A program made the translations under genes and the position numbers. Source: Phycisphaerales bacterium (GTDB lineage: Bacteria; Planctomycetota; Phycisphaerae; Sedimentisphaerales; Anaerobacaceae). From it: a stretch of DNA of 64,000 nucleotides. Where the stretch lies: the NCBI GenBank assembly GCA_030602885.1, contig JAUVYV010000012.1, positions 1-64,000 on the forward strand, read 5' to 3'. The stretch's first letter is position 1; every line of letters starts with the position of its first letter. The notes under the pieces are model-generated. The model made no database searches, was not told the origin of the DNA, and saw only the letters and a program-made list of their open reading frames with translations. Shown here piece after piece: positions 1-8,999 of the stretch.

Positions 1-107
1 TGTTTTTTATGGTGTCTTTGTTCGGGCATATTGGGCCTCCATGCAAAAATTGAGAAGTTGTCCGATAACATATCGGCCAAATGCCCTCAATATACCCAAT
101 TTTGCTG

Positions 108-794
108 TTATTCTTTACCAATATCATGAGTGAGAACCAAAGTGTTGGGGTCGTAGAAATATCCCAGAGGCCTAAGCACCGACTGTTTAGAGATTATCTT
201 ACCCAAGGCCTTCATCAACACAGAACCCGGCGAGAAAAGTTTCTCGACTACCACATTACTATTAGACACATAATGCATTATTCTTTTTATGAGGGCCGTC
301 GTATATATTGTCGCACAGAGTTCGAACGGGTACCTTGTATCCGGCGTTCGGCCTTGTGTCCAATCTACGCTGAAGACACGTTGTCCGGCACTGACTGCCT
401 CGCACACGGTGTCACCACCATCCTTTATGTTTTCCTCGCCAAATCTAAGTGAGAATCCAAAAATGGTTTTGGAGAATTTGTCGAACGTCTCATCAACCAC
501 ATCAAAATCAACCGAATCAAAATAGACCACATCATCTACGCCAAACAAAACGTATTTTGTGGAGATTTCACTTAAGAGATTCGAGAGGTCTCTGTAAAAG
601 CGGCTTTCCTTTATTACAATGCAGTTCGCATACTTACGGAAAAGCTGTTTGTACTCGTCCTCGAACAGTTCGGCTTTATACAGGATATACGTCTGAATAA
701 GTTCGGACGGGAAATACTTATACAAACTCTCCAGATAGGCATCCAGTTGCAAAGGGCGATTTTTTGTAAATACAATATTACTTATCATTTTCAT
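108..794 (-). CDS. Glycosyltransferase-like protein, distal gene of the rhamnose/surface-glycan cluster
   Basis: This 228-residue protein begins with a short beta strand followed by FTKNRPLQLDAYLESL, which resembles the first strand and helix of GT-A glycosyltransferases. A later segment, YVLFGVDDVVYF, sits where a DxD-type sugar-nucleotide site would be expected. It has no signal peptide or membrane segment. It lies 107 bp after the aminotransferase gene on the same strand and is probably the last gene of the rml cluster. The acceptor and sugar are unknown. A second ATG two codons downstream (788) is an alternative start, and the ribosome-binding site is weak. The glycosyltransferase assignment is inference from fold-like features and context. 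Confidence 0.55.
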   Translation of the reverse strand: MKMISNIVFTKNRPLQLDAYLESLYKYFPSELIQTYILYKAELFEDEYKQLFRKYANCIVIKESRFYRDLSNLLSEISTKYVLFGVDDVVYFDSVDFDVVDETFDKFSKTIFGFSLRFGEENIKDGGDTVCEAVSAGQRVFSVDWTQGRTPDTRYPFELCATIYTTALIKRIMHYVSNSNVVVEKLFSPGSVLMKALGKIISKQSVLRPLGYFYDPNTLVLTHDIGKE

Positions 795-901
795 ATTTTA
801 TCGGCTCAATAAGTCGTCAGCAAGCATAATCTGTATTGCTGCGAACGACACCATTCTCTTAACAGCATTCAGTGTCAAAACATAGTCAGAGTCAATGAAA
901 G

Positions 902-2149
902 CTATAAATCGCTCTGGTGCGCTGGTGTTTTCTCACATTTTTCAGACGGTCTCTTTATCTCTTGAATTCTCGGCTGGCAACGGCGCTCATATTCTAAGAC
1001 CGTGTTGATAATGTGCTCCAAATCTTCTTCTGTGAGCCACCAGCCAACCGGGATGGAGACCTGCTCGGCGGTGAACTCATCGATGCCAGGCAGAGGAGTC
1101 CTGAAATCCTTGACCATCGTATGGAAATCATTTCTGGCATGTACCTGTGAGACGGTGATTCCGGCTTTTTTCATATGTTCCATAAACCTCGGACGATCTT
1201 TGACTCTCATCGTATATAGCCAATAACTGCTCAAACGGTCGGGTTTGTAGCTTAGCAGTCGAACGGCGTTTAGATCCTTAAATGCCTGGCCGTATTGCGC
1301 AGCATTGGCCCTGTGTTTAGCCAAAGTATCAGCGACAAACTTAAGCTGTTCGAGGCCAATTGTCGCGGTGACATCATTCATGTGGAACTTGTAGCCGAAC
1401 TCTTTGATGTCGGCTTCGCAGCGCAGGTCTTTGCGCTTGGACCTGCGGTCAATGCCGTACCATCGGAGCAGCCGGCCTCTTTCACAATCGGCTTTTGACC
1501 TGCACGTCAGGGCCCCGCCGTCAACGGTTGTCATATGCTTGATTGCCTGGAAAGAAAAACACGCAAAATCGGAATGAGAGCCAATCGGTTTGTCGTGATA
1601 TGTCGAGCCGAAGGCGTGACAGGCGTCCTCAATCACCTTAATCCCGTGCTCGGCAGCTATCGAATTCAGCTCATCGAGGTCGCACGGGTAGCCGCCCCAG
1701 TGGACGCACATAATCGCTTTGGTCTTCGGCGTAATCTTTGCGGCGACATCGGTGTAATCTATATTTGCCGTCCACGGGTCGATATCCGCCCAGACAATTT
1801 TTGCACCCATAGCAAGAATCGGCTCGTTCGTTGCCGAGCAGGTCATAGCCGTCGAGATGACCTCGTCGCCGAAGCCGACATCTGAAAGCCGAAGCGCCAG
1901 TTGCAGCGCCGCTGTGCCGTTGTTGACTGCCAGGACATTGTCGTTGCCGAACCAGGGGGCAAGCTGACTTTCAAACTGCTCAACGCGAGGCCCTTCGCCA
2001 ATATAACCGCTTAGCAGAACCTGGCGAACAGGCTCGATGACACTCTCGGGCATAAAGACCTTGAAGAGAGGAATGTCTTTTCCTGCTCCCGAGAGCAGTT
2101 CTTTCACGGATTCATCGACACTTCGAACGGATATTTCATCTTTCTCCAT
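902..2149 (-). CDS. DegT/DnrJ/EryC1/StrS-family PLP aminotransferase
   Basis: This family makes amino sugars by transamination of keto-sugar nucleotides, using pyridoxal phosphate. The PLP lysine is Lys204 in SFQAIKHMTTVDGG, and the phosphate-binding region NNGTAALQLAL and the aspartate in VIEDACHAFGS are also present. At 415 residues the length is slightly above the usual 370-400. I chose the ATG at 2149 because an AGGAAGGA ribosome-binding site precedes it. An in-frame TTG at 2194, overlapping the glycosyltransferase stop, would add 15 residues. With rmlA-B upstream, the substrate is plausibly a dTDP-4-keto-6-deoxyhexose drawn from the RmlB product, but this is inference. Confidence 0.88.
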   Translation of the reverse strand: MEKDEISVRSVDESVKELLSGAGKDIPLFKVFMPESVIEPVRQVLLSGYIGEGPRVEQFESQLAPWFGNDNVLAVNNGTAALQLALRLSDVGFGDEVISTAMTCSATNEPILAMGAKIVWADIDPWTANIDYTDVAAKITPKTKAIMCVHWGGYPCDLDELNSIAAEHGIKVIEDACHAFGSTYHDKPIGSHSDFACFSFQAIKHMTTVDGGALTCRSKADCERGRLLRWYGIDRRSKRKDLRCEADIKEFGYKFHMNDVTATIGLEQLKFVADTLAKHRANAAQYGQAFKDLNAVRLLSYKPDRLSSYWLYTMRVKDRPRFMEHMKKAGITVSQVHARNDFHTMVKDFRTPLPGIDEFTAEQVSIPVGWWLTEEDLEHIINTVLEYERRCQPRIQEIKRPSEKCEKTPAHQSDL

Positions 2150-2190
2150 AATGGCGATCCTTCCTGACAAACAACAAACCTTCTTACTCG

Positions 2191-3009
2191 TCAACGGTCC
2201 AGTGAGTCATCCTTGATTACGTCCTGAATTATATCTGAGGACAAGACTTTGTCAATGATGCGACGGCATTTTCGGAATGTCCTGTCGGCCAGTGGAAATT
2301 CGTCGGGATTAAAAACCTGTGTAGCGTGAGTAAGGTGTATGATATATTGTCCCATCACCGAAGGCGGCAGCTCGACGGTCCTGTAACCACGGTCAACGAG
2401 TTCAAAGTAGAGTTTTTGCCCCGATGTGAGTTTTTTCTCTCTGCCCAAAGAGAAGGACAGTTTTTCCCGCCGAAGGGCGTCTGTGCGGTAAAGACAACAT
2501 ATCGTGCGGTTATGGTAACGGAATCTGTTACGCTCGGCCGCACTGCCGAACATCCTGCGCTTCAATGCCTTTAGATCGGTGACTGTTTTGAGCAGGTCCC
2601 GCCATTTCGGTGTCAGCTCAATTTTTCCCGAACCGACACAGACTATATTCTCGTCGTTATTGAAACAGCCAATCAGCTCGGTCAGCCAGCCGGGCCTTTT
2701 GACAAATGTGTCGGAATGCATCACGAGATAGAATTCCGTATTGCAGTTGGCCAGCCCCAGGTCGAGAGCGGCGCCTTCGTCGAAGCTGCCTCGCGGATCG
2801 CCGGGCTTGTGGCCTCGCTCAAGAAGCCTGACCCAACTGAGGGATTTTAAGTATTCGAGCGACTCGTCGCGTGAGTCATTGTCGACGACGACAACTTCGA
2901 CCGGATAGCTTGTGAACTTGCGAATGCTTCGCAGACAGAGCCGGGTCAAATCGAGTGTTTTGTAGTTGACGACACATATTGTTGCCTTTCCCTTGGCAAA
3001 ATCAGTCAT
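2191..3009 (-). CDS. Family 2 glycosyltransferase
   Basis: A 272-residue cytoplasmic GT-A protein. The N terminus has the family 2 signature CVVNYKTLDLTRLCLRSI, followed by VVVVDNDSRDESLEYL, which contacts the nucleotide. FYLVMHSDTFVK supplies the DxD-like metal site in the form HSD. It resembles WcaA/rhamnosyltransferase-type enzymes that move a sugar from a nucleotide donor to a surface glycan. It lies 24 bp after rmlB and overlaps the alternative start of the aminotransferase, so it is very likely co-transcribed with the dTDP-rhamnose genes. A rhamnosyl donor is suggested only by context. Confidence 0.85.
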   Translation of the reverse strand: MTDFAKGKATICVVNYKTLDLTRLCLRSIRKFTSYPVEVVVVDNDSRDESLEYLKSLSWVRLLERGHKPGDPRGSFDEGAALDLGLANCNTEFYLVMHSDTFVKRPGWLTELIGCFNNDENIVCVGSGKIELTPKWRDLLKTVTDLKALKRRMFGSAAERNRFRYHNRTICCLYRTDALRREKLSFSLGREKKLTSGQKLYFELVDRGYRTVELPPSVMGQYIIHLTHATQVFNPDEFPLADRTFRKCRRIIDKVLSSDIIQDVIKDDSLDR

Positions 3010-3033
3010 AAAAACAGCTTCCCTTCTGTTCTT

Positions 3034-4047
3034 TCACCTGCCGGAATACCAGGTGTCGTAGAAACTCCTATACTCGGCAGAGACGACATTAGCGAGCCAC
3101 TGGTGGTTATCCCTGTACCAGTCAATGGTTTTTTTGAGGCCTTGTTCAAAAGTAACCGAGGGCGCCCAGTTGAGCTGATTTATTATTTTGGATGCGTCGA
3201 TGGCATAACGCCTATCGTGTCCCGGCCTGTCAGTGACGTGCTTAATGAGTGAATGCGGTTTGCCGAGTCGATCGAGAATGAGCTTGGCCACCTCGAGATT
3301 TGTCTTTTCACTGCATCCGCCGATGTTGTAGATTTCGCCGGGGGGCGCTTCGGTGAGAACCTTCCATACAGCAGTGCAGTGATCATATACGTATAACCAG
3401 TCACGCACCTGCAGGCCATCTCCATAGACAGGTAAATCCTTGTCGTTGAGCGCGTTGTTAATCACGAGAGGAATCAGTTTTTCCGGGAATTGGTATGGCC
3501 CGTAGTTGTTGGAGCACCGCGTGATGTTGAATCTCACACCATAGGTATGCCCAAACGCCCTGACAAGATGGTCGGCCGCTGCCTTGCTCGCCGAATACGG
3601 TGAACTGGGGCTCAGCGGGGTCTGCTCTGTAAATTTGCCTTCAGGCCCGAGCGCACCATAGACTTCGTCGGTGGAAATCTGGACGAACCGCTCAAGATTC
3701 TTGTCGCGAGCCACCTGAAGCAGCGTAAGTGTCCCGGTGACATTGGTCTCGATAAAAACCTTCGGCTCGTTTATAGAACGGTCCACATGGCTTTCAGCAG
3801 CGAAATTGACGATGGCATCGATGTTGTGCTCATCGACTATTTGTTCGACGAGTCGGCTGTCACAAATATCGCCCTTGACGAATTTGTGGTTCGCCCTTTC
3901 CAGGACATCGGCGAGAGAGCCGAGATTGCCGGCGTAGGTAAGCTTGTCAAGATTGACCACGAAGCAATCAGGGTGCTCGGAAAGCACCATTCTGACGAAA
4001 TTGCCTCCGATGAAACCTGCGCCACCCGTAACAAGGAGTCTTCTCAT
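3034..4047 (-). CDS. rmlB: dTDP-glucose 4,6-dehydratase
   Basis: Second step of dTDP-L-rhamnose synthesis: NAD-dependent conversion of dTDP-glucose to dTDP-4-keto-6-deoxyglucose. The extended SDR fold shows TGGAGFIGGNF for NAD binding, STDEVYG carrying the catalytic Asp-Glu pair, and the YSASK tyrosine-lysine pair. The ATG at 4047 gives 337 residues, close to the family length of about 340-355. It overlaps the rmlD stop as ATGA, which suggests translational coupling. An upstream in-frame start at 4083 would add 12 unlikely residues inside rmlD. Confidence 0.96.
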   Translation of the reverse strand: MRRLLVTGGAGFIGGNFVRMVLSEHPDCFVVNLDKLTYAGNLGSLADVLERANHKFVKGDICDSRLVEQIVDEHNIDAIVNFAAESHVDRSINEPKVFIETNVTGTLTLLQVARDKNLERFVQISTDEVYGALGPEGKFTEQTPLSPSSPYSASKAAADHLVRAFGHTYGVRFNITRCSNNYGPYQFPEKLIPLVINNALNDKDLPVYGDGLQVRDWLYVYDHCTAVWKVLTEAPPGEIYNIGGCSEKTNLEVAKLILDRLGKPHSLIKHVTDRPGHDRRYAIDASKIINQLNWAPSVTFEQGLKKTIDWYRDNHQWLANVVSAEYRSFYDTWYSGR

Positions 4048-4892
4048 AATTGCCCGAGGAAATCCTCCAACGGCTTCTGCCATGGTTTGATTATTTGACT
4101 AAGCAGTTTCTTAATCTTGCCACAGTTGAACCGGCTATTCAATGGTCTGGCTGCGACAGTGGGGAAATCGCCGGTCTTACAACTTTCCAGCTCAACCGAC
4201 ATCCCGAGTTTCTCAACGATGAATCCGGCCATGCCAAACCGGCTTACATATCCATCGCTTGCATAATGAAACACACCTTTGGGCTTCTTGCCGACAACAT
4301 CACATATCACTTTGGCGGCCTCAGTCGTAGCCGTGGGTGAACCAATCTGGTCATCCACAACCTTTAGCTTGCCCTGCTGCTTCGCCTTTGCCAAGAGTTT
4401 TCTGATAAAATTGTTCCCATTGAGGCCGTACGTCCATTCGAAACGTATTATACAACAGCGACAGCGACTTTCAATCAGCAGCTTCTCGCCGGCCAGTTTG
4501 GTCCTGCCATAGAGATTTATTGGATTTGGCGGGTCGGTCTCAAGGTAAGGCCTGTCATTGGTCCCGTCAAAAACAAAGTCGGTGCTTACGTGGAGAACCC
4601 AGATGTCTTTCTTTCTCACAAGAATGCCCAGCCGGCCTACCGCCTCGGCGTTTATTTTGTACGCCAATTCCGGCTCGCTTTCGGCCTTTTCGACGTTCGT
4701 GTAAGCTGCGCAGTTGATGACCGTGCACGTATCCTTCAGAATACTTCGCAAATGCTCTTCATTGGTGATGTCAAAATCCGGAAGGTCGAATATTTCAAAA
4801 TCGATACCACGAGTTTCACATTCGTTAGCCAGGTCGGTGCCAAGCATCCCCCTGCCGCCTAAGATAACTATCTTCTCGTCCGCCTCGCTCAT
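4044..4892 (-). CDS. rmlD: dTDP-4-dehydrorhamnose reductase
   Basis: Last step of dTDP-L-rhamnose synthesis: NAD(P)H reduction of dTDP-4-keto-L-rhamnose. The 282-residue protein begins with a Rossmann motif, GGRGMLGTDL, has the early TNVEKAE segment typical of RmlD, and carries the catalytic YGRTKLAGE (Tyr-xxx-Lys). It overlaps rmlC by four bases upstream and rmlB by four bases downstream, so all three are translated from one message. Length and motifs match the family. Confidence 0.95.
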   Translation of the reverse strand: MSEADEKIVILGGRGMLGTDLANECETRGIDFEIFDLPDFDITNEEHLRSILKDTCTVINCAAYTNVEKAESEPELAYKINAEAVGRLGILVRKKDIWVLHVSTDFVFDGTNDRPYLETDPPNPINLYGRTKLAGEKLLIESRCRCCIIRFEWTYGLNGNNFIRKLLAKAKQQGKLKVVDDQIGSPTATTEAAKVICDVVGKKPKGVFHYASDGYVSRFGMAGFIVEKLGMSVELESCKTGDFPTVAARPLNSRFNCGKIKKLLSQIIKPWQKPLEDFLGQL

Positions 4893-5452
4893 ACGGTCTC
4901 CTCATATTGCGGAAGCTTATCCTTTGGGATATCTTTCAGCCTCGGGTACTCGCTGTCTTTTCCCGACAAAACAGGCTCATCGACAGGCCAGTCAATACCA
5001 ACATCCGGATCATTCCAGATGATTCCGCCCTCGGTGGAAGGACTGTAGTAATCAGTACACTTGTACGAGAATATGACGATGTCGCTGAGCACACAAAAGC
5101 CGTGAGCAAAGCCGGCAGGAACGTACATCTGCCTGTGATTTGACCCGGAGAGAACTTGCGAGACCCACTGGCTGAAAGTGGGTGAGCCAGGGCGAATATC
5201 AATGACCACGTCAAAGACCTCGCCTGCAAGAACCTGCACCAATTTCCCCTGAGAATGCGGGTACTGATAGTGAAGACCGCGAAGAATACCTTTTCCAGAG
5301 AGCGAGACATTATCCTGAACAAATTTATCTTTGATGCCGGCCTGTTCGTAACGCTTCTGACTGTAGGTCTCGAGAAGCCAGCCCCGGTCATCGCCGAAGA
5401 CAGCCGGCTCAATCACAATAACGCAAGGCAATTTGGTCTTTGTAACCTTCAT
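4889..5452 (-). CDS. rmlC: dTDP-4-dehydrorhamnose 3,5-epimerase
   Basis: Third step of dTDP-L-rhamnose synthesis: epimerisation at C3 and C5. It is a 187-residue cupin-fold enzyme. GILRGLHYQ contains the catalytic histidine, followed by GKLVQVLAGEVFDVVIDIR and the VPAGFAHGF and YKCTDYY motifs of the active site. The length matches characterised RmlC proteins (about 180). Its ATG directly follows the rmlA TGA, and its own stop overlaps rmlD. Confidence 0.96.
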   Translation of the reverse strand: MKVTKTKLPCVIVIEPAVFGDDRGWLLETYSQKRYEQAGIKDKFVQDNVSLSGKGILRGLHYQYPHSQGKLVQVLAGEVFDVVIDIRPGSPTFSQWVSQVLSGSNHRQMYVPAGFAHGFCVLSDIVIFSYKCTDYYSPSTEGGIIWNDPDVGIDWPVDEPVLSGKDSEYPRLKDIPKDKLPQYEETV

Positions 5453-6331
5453 TCAGCCACACTCATCAATCAGCTTCATCAGGTATTGTCCGTACCAGTT
5501 CTTTGACAGAGGTTCTGCCAGCGTGGCAACCTGCCGGGCATCTATCCAGCCCAGGTGGAACGCAATCTCTTCGGGACAGGCAATCATCAGGCCCTGGCGC
5601 TGCTGGATTGTTTGGACAAAGTTCGCCGCCTGGAGCATCGATTCAGGGTTGCCCGTATCAAGCCAGGTGATGCCTCTGCCGAGCAACTCGGCCCTCAATT
5701 GATTTTTGCGAAGGTAAACATTGTTGACCTCGGTGATTTCCAGCTCGCCTCTGGCGGATGGCTTGATGCTCGCGGCGATTTCAGTAACTTGCGAATCGTA
5801 GAAATACAGTCCTACCGCTGCGTAATTTGATTTAGGTTTTTGCGGCTTCTCCTCGATAGAAAGGACGTTGTCTGCCTTGTCAAACTCGATGACACCGTAG
5901 CGCTGGGGGTCCCTTACCAAATATCCGAAGATTGTGGCGCCCTGTCGGTTACTGACTGCCTTTTTCAACGACTCCACAAGACCGTGACCATAGAAAATGT
6001 TGTCACCGAGTATCAAACATCCGGGCCGGCCGGCAAGGAAGCCCTTTGCGATGATGAAGGCCTGAGCCAGGCCTTCGGGCCTGGGCTGCTCGGCGTAATC
6101 CAGGCTGATGCCCCATTGGCTTCCGTCGCCAAGCAATTGCCTGTAGAGGGGCAGGTGTGCAGGTGTGCTTATTATCAGAACCTCCCGGATGCCTGCGAGC
6201 ATAAGCGTCGTGAGCGGATAGTAAACCATCGGCTTGTCATAGACAGGGATAAGCTGTTTGCTCACGGCCCTGGTGATCGGGTAAAGGCGGGTGCCACTAC
6301 CGCCGGCAAGTATTATGCCCTTAAAATCCAT
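5453..6331 (-). CDS. rmlA: Glucose-1-phosphate thymidylyltransferase
   Basis: First step of dTDP-L-rhamnose synthesis: glucose-1-phosphate plus dTTP to dTDP-glucose. The nucleotidyltransferase signature GGSGTRLYP and the following [11 protein letters not shown] lie at the N terminus, with LGDNIFYG for metal binding and EKPQKPKS further on. I chose the ATG at 6331 (292 residues, the normal RmlA length), preceded by a GGAGAG ribosome-binding site. A longer in-frame start at 6523 would overlap pheS and add 64 residues unlike the family. It heads the rmlACDB order. Confidence 0.96.
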   Translation of the reverse strand: MDFKGIILAGGSGTRLYPITRAVSKQLIPVYDKPMVYYPLTTLMLAGIREVLIISTPAHLPLYRQLLGDGSQWGISLDYAEQPRPEGLAQAFIIAKGFLAGRPGCLILGDNIFYGHGLVESLKKAVSNRQGATIFGYLVRDPQRYGVIEFDKADNVLSIEEKPQKPKSNYAAVGLYFYDSQVTEIAASIKPSARGELEITEVNNVYLRKNQLRAELLGRGITWLDTGNPESMLQAANFVQTIQQRQGLMIACPEEIAFHLGWIDARQVATLAEPLSKNWYGQYLMKLIDECG

Positions 6332-6509
6332 AGCAACTCTCCGATGAAACACAACAGAATCGGCAAAGCTCAAACCACACTTTTCCGCAGCAGTTAGGAT
6401 AATCGAGCACTGGAAAAAAGCAAGAAAAAAAGCGGTACTATCCGGTTTGTGGTCAGCAGTTTGAAGACTGAGGCGGGTCGAATGGCCAAGCTGCGAAAAG
6501 CTCGCCGGT

Positions 6510-7502
6510 TCAGAACTGCTCAAGGAACCTCAGGTCGTTTTCGAAAAAGAGACGAATATCGGTAATGCCGTATTTCCTCATCGCCAGCCGCTCTATACCG
6601 AAACCGAAGGCCCAGCCGGTGTACTTCTCACTACCAATTCCGACCGCATCGAAGACATTCGGGTCAACCATGCCGCATCCGCCCATTTCCACCCAGCCCT
6701 CTTTGCCCGTTTTGTCCGCCAGGAGCAGGTCTACCTCGGCGCTGGGCTCGGTAAACGGGAAGAAGCTCGGTCTAAACCGCCACTTGGCGTCTTTGCCGAG
6801 AAAAGCGTGAATGAACTGGTCAATAGTGGTCTTCATATCCACCATGCTGATGCCTTCGTCAACGACAAGGGCCTCAAGCTGGTAAAACATATACATATGT
6901 GTCGCGTCAACGGTGTCGGGCCTGTAAACCCGGCCGGGTGCGACAACGCGAATAGGCGGTTTTGTTTCCTCCATCACACGAATTTGGATTGTGGATGTCT
7001 GCGTTCGCAGCAATAGGTTGTCATCGATATAGAAATTGTCCAGAGGGTCTCTGGCCGGATGCTCGGGGCCGATATTAAGCGCAACGAAGTTATGCCATTC
7101 GTCCTCTACCTCGGGGCCGTAGGCAATGGAGAAGCCCATCCGGCCGAAAATCTCAAGCAGCTCGCTTATCGTCTGAGTAATGATATGCCTCTTGCCCATG
7201 GCAGGAGTTATGCCCGGCAGCGTGACATCCAGGAACTCCTTCGTCTTCTGCCGCTCGGCCTGCAGGAGAGAGGTTTTCAACCGCTCGAACGCATCGGTGA
7301 CTTCATTTTTGACCTTGTTTGCGAGCTGGCCGGCAGCGGGCCTTTGCTCGGGTGAAAACCGGCCGATTTGGCTGAGCATTTGGGTGACCTGCCCCTTACG
7401 GCTGAGATACTTTATGCGGTACTGCTCCAGCGCAGAGAGGTCGCCGACCTGCTGGAGCTCTGCGAGGGCATCTTTGCCTGTTTTTTCGAACTGCTCAAGC
7501 AT
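6510..7502 (-). CDS. pheS: Phenylalanine-tRNA ligase alpha subunit
   Basis: Charges tRNA-Phe as part of the alpha2-beta2 enzyme. The 330-residue protein has an N-terminal coiled-coil region (about 1-90), class II motif 2 around [21 protein letters not shown], and motif 3 [13 protein letters not shown] near the C terminus. It is the last gene of the thrS-infC-rpmI-rplT-pheS operon, 37 bp after rplT. The partner pheT does not follow, because the rml cluster comes next. pheT must therefore lie elsewhere in the genome. Confidence 0.96.
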   Translation of the reverse strand: MLEQFEKTGKDALAELQQVGDLSALEQYRIKYLSRKGQVTQMLSQIGRFSPEQRPAAGQLANKVKNEVTDAFERLKTSLLQAERQKTKEFLDVTLPGITPAMGKRHIITQTISELLEIFGRMGFSIAYGPEVEDEWHNFVALNIGPEHPARDPLDNFYIDDNLLLRTQTSTIQIRVMEETKPPIRVVAPGRVYRPDTVDATHMYMFYQLEALVVDEGISMVDMKTTIDQFIHAFLGKDAKWRFRPSFFPFTEPSAEVDLLLADKTGKEGWVEMGGCGMVDPNVFDAVGIGSEKYTGWAFGFGIERLAMRKYGITDIRLFFENDLRFLEQF

Positions 7503-7539
7503 GTGAGTTCAACCTGTTTGATTTGGCACTGATCTGCGC

Positions 7540-7896
7540 TTAGCCAAGCGCGGCTTTGGCAGCATTAACAATGGCATCAAAGCCCGCAGGGTCTGCAATC
7601 GCAATCTCGCTTAACATCTTGCGGTTGAGCTGGATGCCGGTTTTTTTGCAGCCGTCGATAAAGCGGCTGTAGCTGATGTCGCGCCGGCGGCACGCTGCAC
7701 TTAACCGAGTAATCCATAGACTCCTGAAGTCCCTCTTGCGAAGTTTTCGCCCGACGCGCGCATTGACTGCCGCTCTGATCGTAGCTTCCTTGGCCAGCCG
7801 ATAGAGTCTTCCTGCGGAGCCGCGATGGCCCTTCACTGCTTTGAGGATTCGTTTCTTTGCCTGGCGCCTGGCAGCACCTTTTCTCACTCTTGGCAT
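7540..7896 (-). CDS. rplT: 50S ribosomal protein L20
   Basis: A 118-residue, strongly basic protein with the L20 pattern: RKGAARRQAKKRILKAVKGHRG at the N terminus and the LWITRLSAACRRRDISYSRF block. L20 is an early assembly protein of the large subunit that binds 23S rRNA. In several bacteria it also represses its own operon by binding an mRNA leader. It lies 127 bp after rpmI and 37 bp before pheS. Confidence 0.97.
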   Translation of the reverse strand: MPRVRKGAARRQAKKRILKAVKGHRGSAGRLYRLAKEATIRAAVNARVGRKLRKRDFRSLWITRLSAACRRRDISYSRFIDGCKKTGIQLNRKMLSEIAIADPAGFDAIVNAAKAALG

Positions 7897-8023
7897 ATCA
7901 GCTTTCCTTTACAAATTTCCTGTTTTTTCGGCTCTGCTGGCGGCAGCTGATTCGAAGCCGAGAAGCGAGCCCGCCACATATCCTGTTCTAAAACTGCTGT
8001 GACGATAAGATTACGAACATCCG

Positions 8024-8218
8024 TTATCTGCTTAAAAACAGTGCGGTCTTCTTTGCAATAGCACCATGTAAAACATCCGGACTGCCGATTTTTCTTCGGC
8101 GTTTGGCGTTCTTGCTTCGCATAAGATGGCTGCCGCAGGAACGCTTGTACTTTACCTTGCCCGTGGCTGTCAGCTTAAATCTCTTTGCCGCTCCCTTATG
8201 GGTCTTCTGTTTCGGCAT
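8024..8218 (-). CDS. rpmI: 50S ribosomal protein L35
   Basis: A 64-residue, highly basic protein beginning MPKQKTHKGAAKRFKLT, the typical L35 start. It is a small protein of the large ribosomal subunit. The ATG at 8218 is preceded by AGAAGGA. A longer in-frame start at 8251 would add 11 residues and is unlikely. It lies between infC and rplT, as in most bacteria. The 204-bp gap to infC could hold regulatory RNA. Confidence 0.97.
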   Translation of the reverse strand: MPKQKTHKGAAKRFKLTATGKVKYKRSCGSHLMRSKNAKRRRKIGSPDVLHGAIAKKTALFLSR

Positions 8219-8422
8219 CTTTGATTCCTTCTGTAAAACGATAGGCCCCATGCAAGAACATGCAGGCAGGGTTCAAATTACACGAACCCTAGATTATATA
8301 CGATTTCTGGTGGCTGGTCAAGAACTCTCAGCACCAAACATCTGAGAAAAATACAAAATAACGCGCAGCACCTGCTTGGCCGGAAAACTCAGGGCTTTTG
8401 CGGCTGCGGCGGTCACCAGATG
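8219..8422 (-). promoter_or_regulatory. infC-rpmI leader region, possible L20 autoregulatory site
   Basis: This 204-bp stretch separates infC from rpmI. It contains a hairpin at 8269-8289 with a perfect six-base stem, GGGTTC and GAACCC, and a nine-base loop. In Escherichia coli and Bacillus the rpmI-rplT genes are controlled by L20 binding to a leader in this position. Position and hairpin fit such a site, but I could not recognise the L20-binding fold, so this is weak inference. Confidence 0.25.
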
Positions 8423-8938
8423 CTATCTGGGCACAAGCAGCAATGTCATACGCCGTCCGGTCATTCTGCTCGGCCGCTCGATCTTTGCCAGAACCTCCAT
8501 CGACTCGGCAAGACCTGCAAGAATTTCGCGTCCTTTGTCCTGGTGAAGCATCTGACGGCCCCGGAAAAACATGCAGAACTGCACTTTGTGCCCCTTTTCC
8601 AGGAATTCGCGCGCGTGCCTTGTCTTGATCTCAAGGTCGTGCGGGTCGGTCTCAGGCCGCAGACGTATCTCCTTAAGCGTACCCGCGTGCTGCTGACTCT
8701 TCTTTCGAGATTCACGCGCCTTGCGCTTTTGCTCATACTGCCACTTGCCATAATCCATTATTCGACAGACGGGAGGGTCGCTCATCGGAGCGACTTCGAC
8801 AAGGTCCAATCCTGCTTCTCGGGCCTTGTTCATTGCGATATACCTGTCGACGACCCCTACTTGATTGTTCTCTTCATCTATGAGCCTTACTGTTTCGGCC
8901 CTGATCCCTCCGTTTACTTTCAAACCTCGCGTCTTAAT
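8423..8938 (-). CDS. infC: Translation initiation factor IF-3, probable AUU start
   Basis: IF-3 binds the 30S subunit and checks start-codon pairing. The body matches the family: GGIRAETVRLIDEENNQVGVV at the N terminus, the DYGKWQYEQKRKARESRK linker, then the C-terminal domain with KEIRLRPETDPHDLEIK and GHKVQFCMFFRGRQM. No ATG or GTG precedes the conserved sequence. In frame, an ATT at 8938 is preceded by an AAGGTGAGG ribosome-binding site at good spacing and, just before that, a TGA stop. This gives 171 residues. The only other candidate is a TTG at 8923 with poor spacing. An AUU start for infC is established in E. coli, where it allows IF-3 to repress its own synthesis. Confidence 0.93.
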   Translation of the reverse strand: MKTRGLKVNGGIRAETVRLIDEENNQVGVVDRYIAMNKAREAGLDLVEVAPMSDPPVCRIMDYGKWQYEQKRKARESRKKSQQHAGTLKEIRLRPETDPHDLEIKTRHAREFLEKGHKVQFCMFFRGRQMLHQDKGREILAGLAESMEVLAKIERPSRMTGRRMTLLLVPR

Positions 8939-8999
8939 TGTGCCTCACCTTACCTTTCTTAAACAGCTGTCAAATTCTCTCGGCGTTCTGACCCAACCG

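Noticed and set aside
5840..6397. 185-residue open frame opposite rmlA
   Set aside because: Shadow of rmlA on the other strand, with no family features.
8269..8289. Hairpin taken as a terminator after infC
   Set aside because: It has no T-tract on the minus strand and lies in the middle of a conserved operon.
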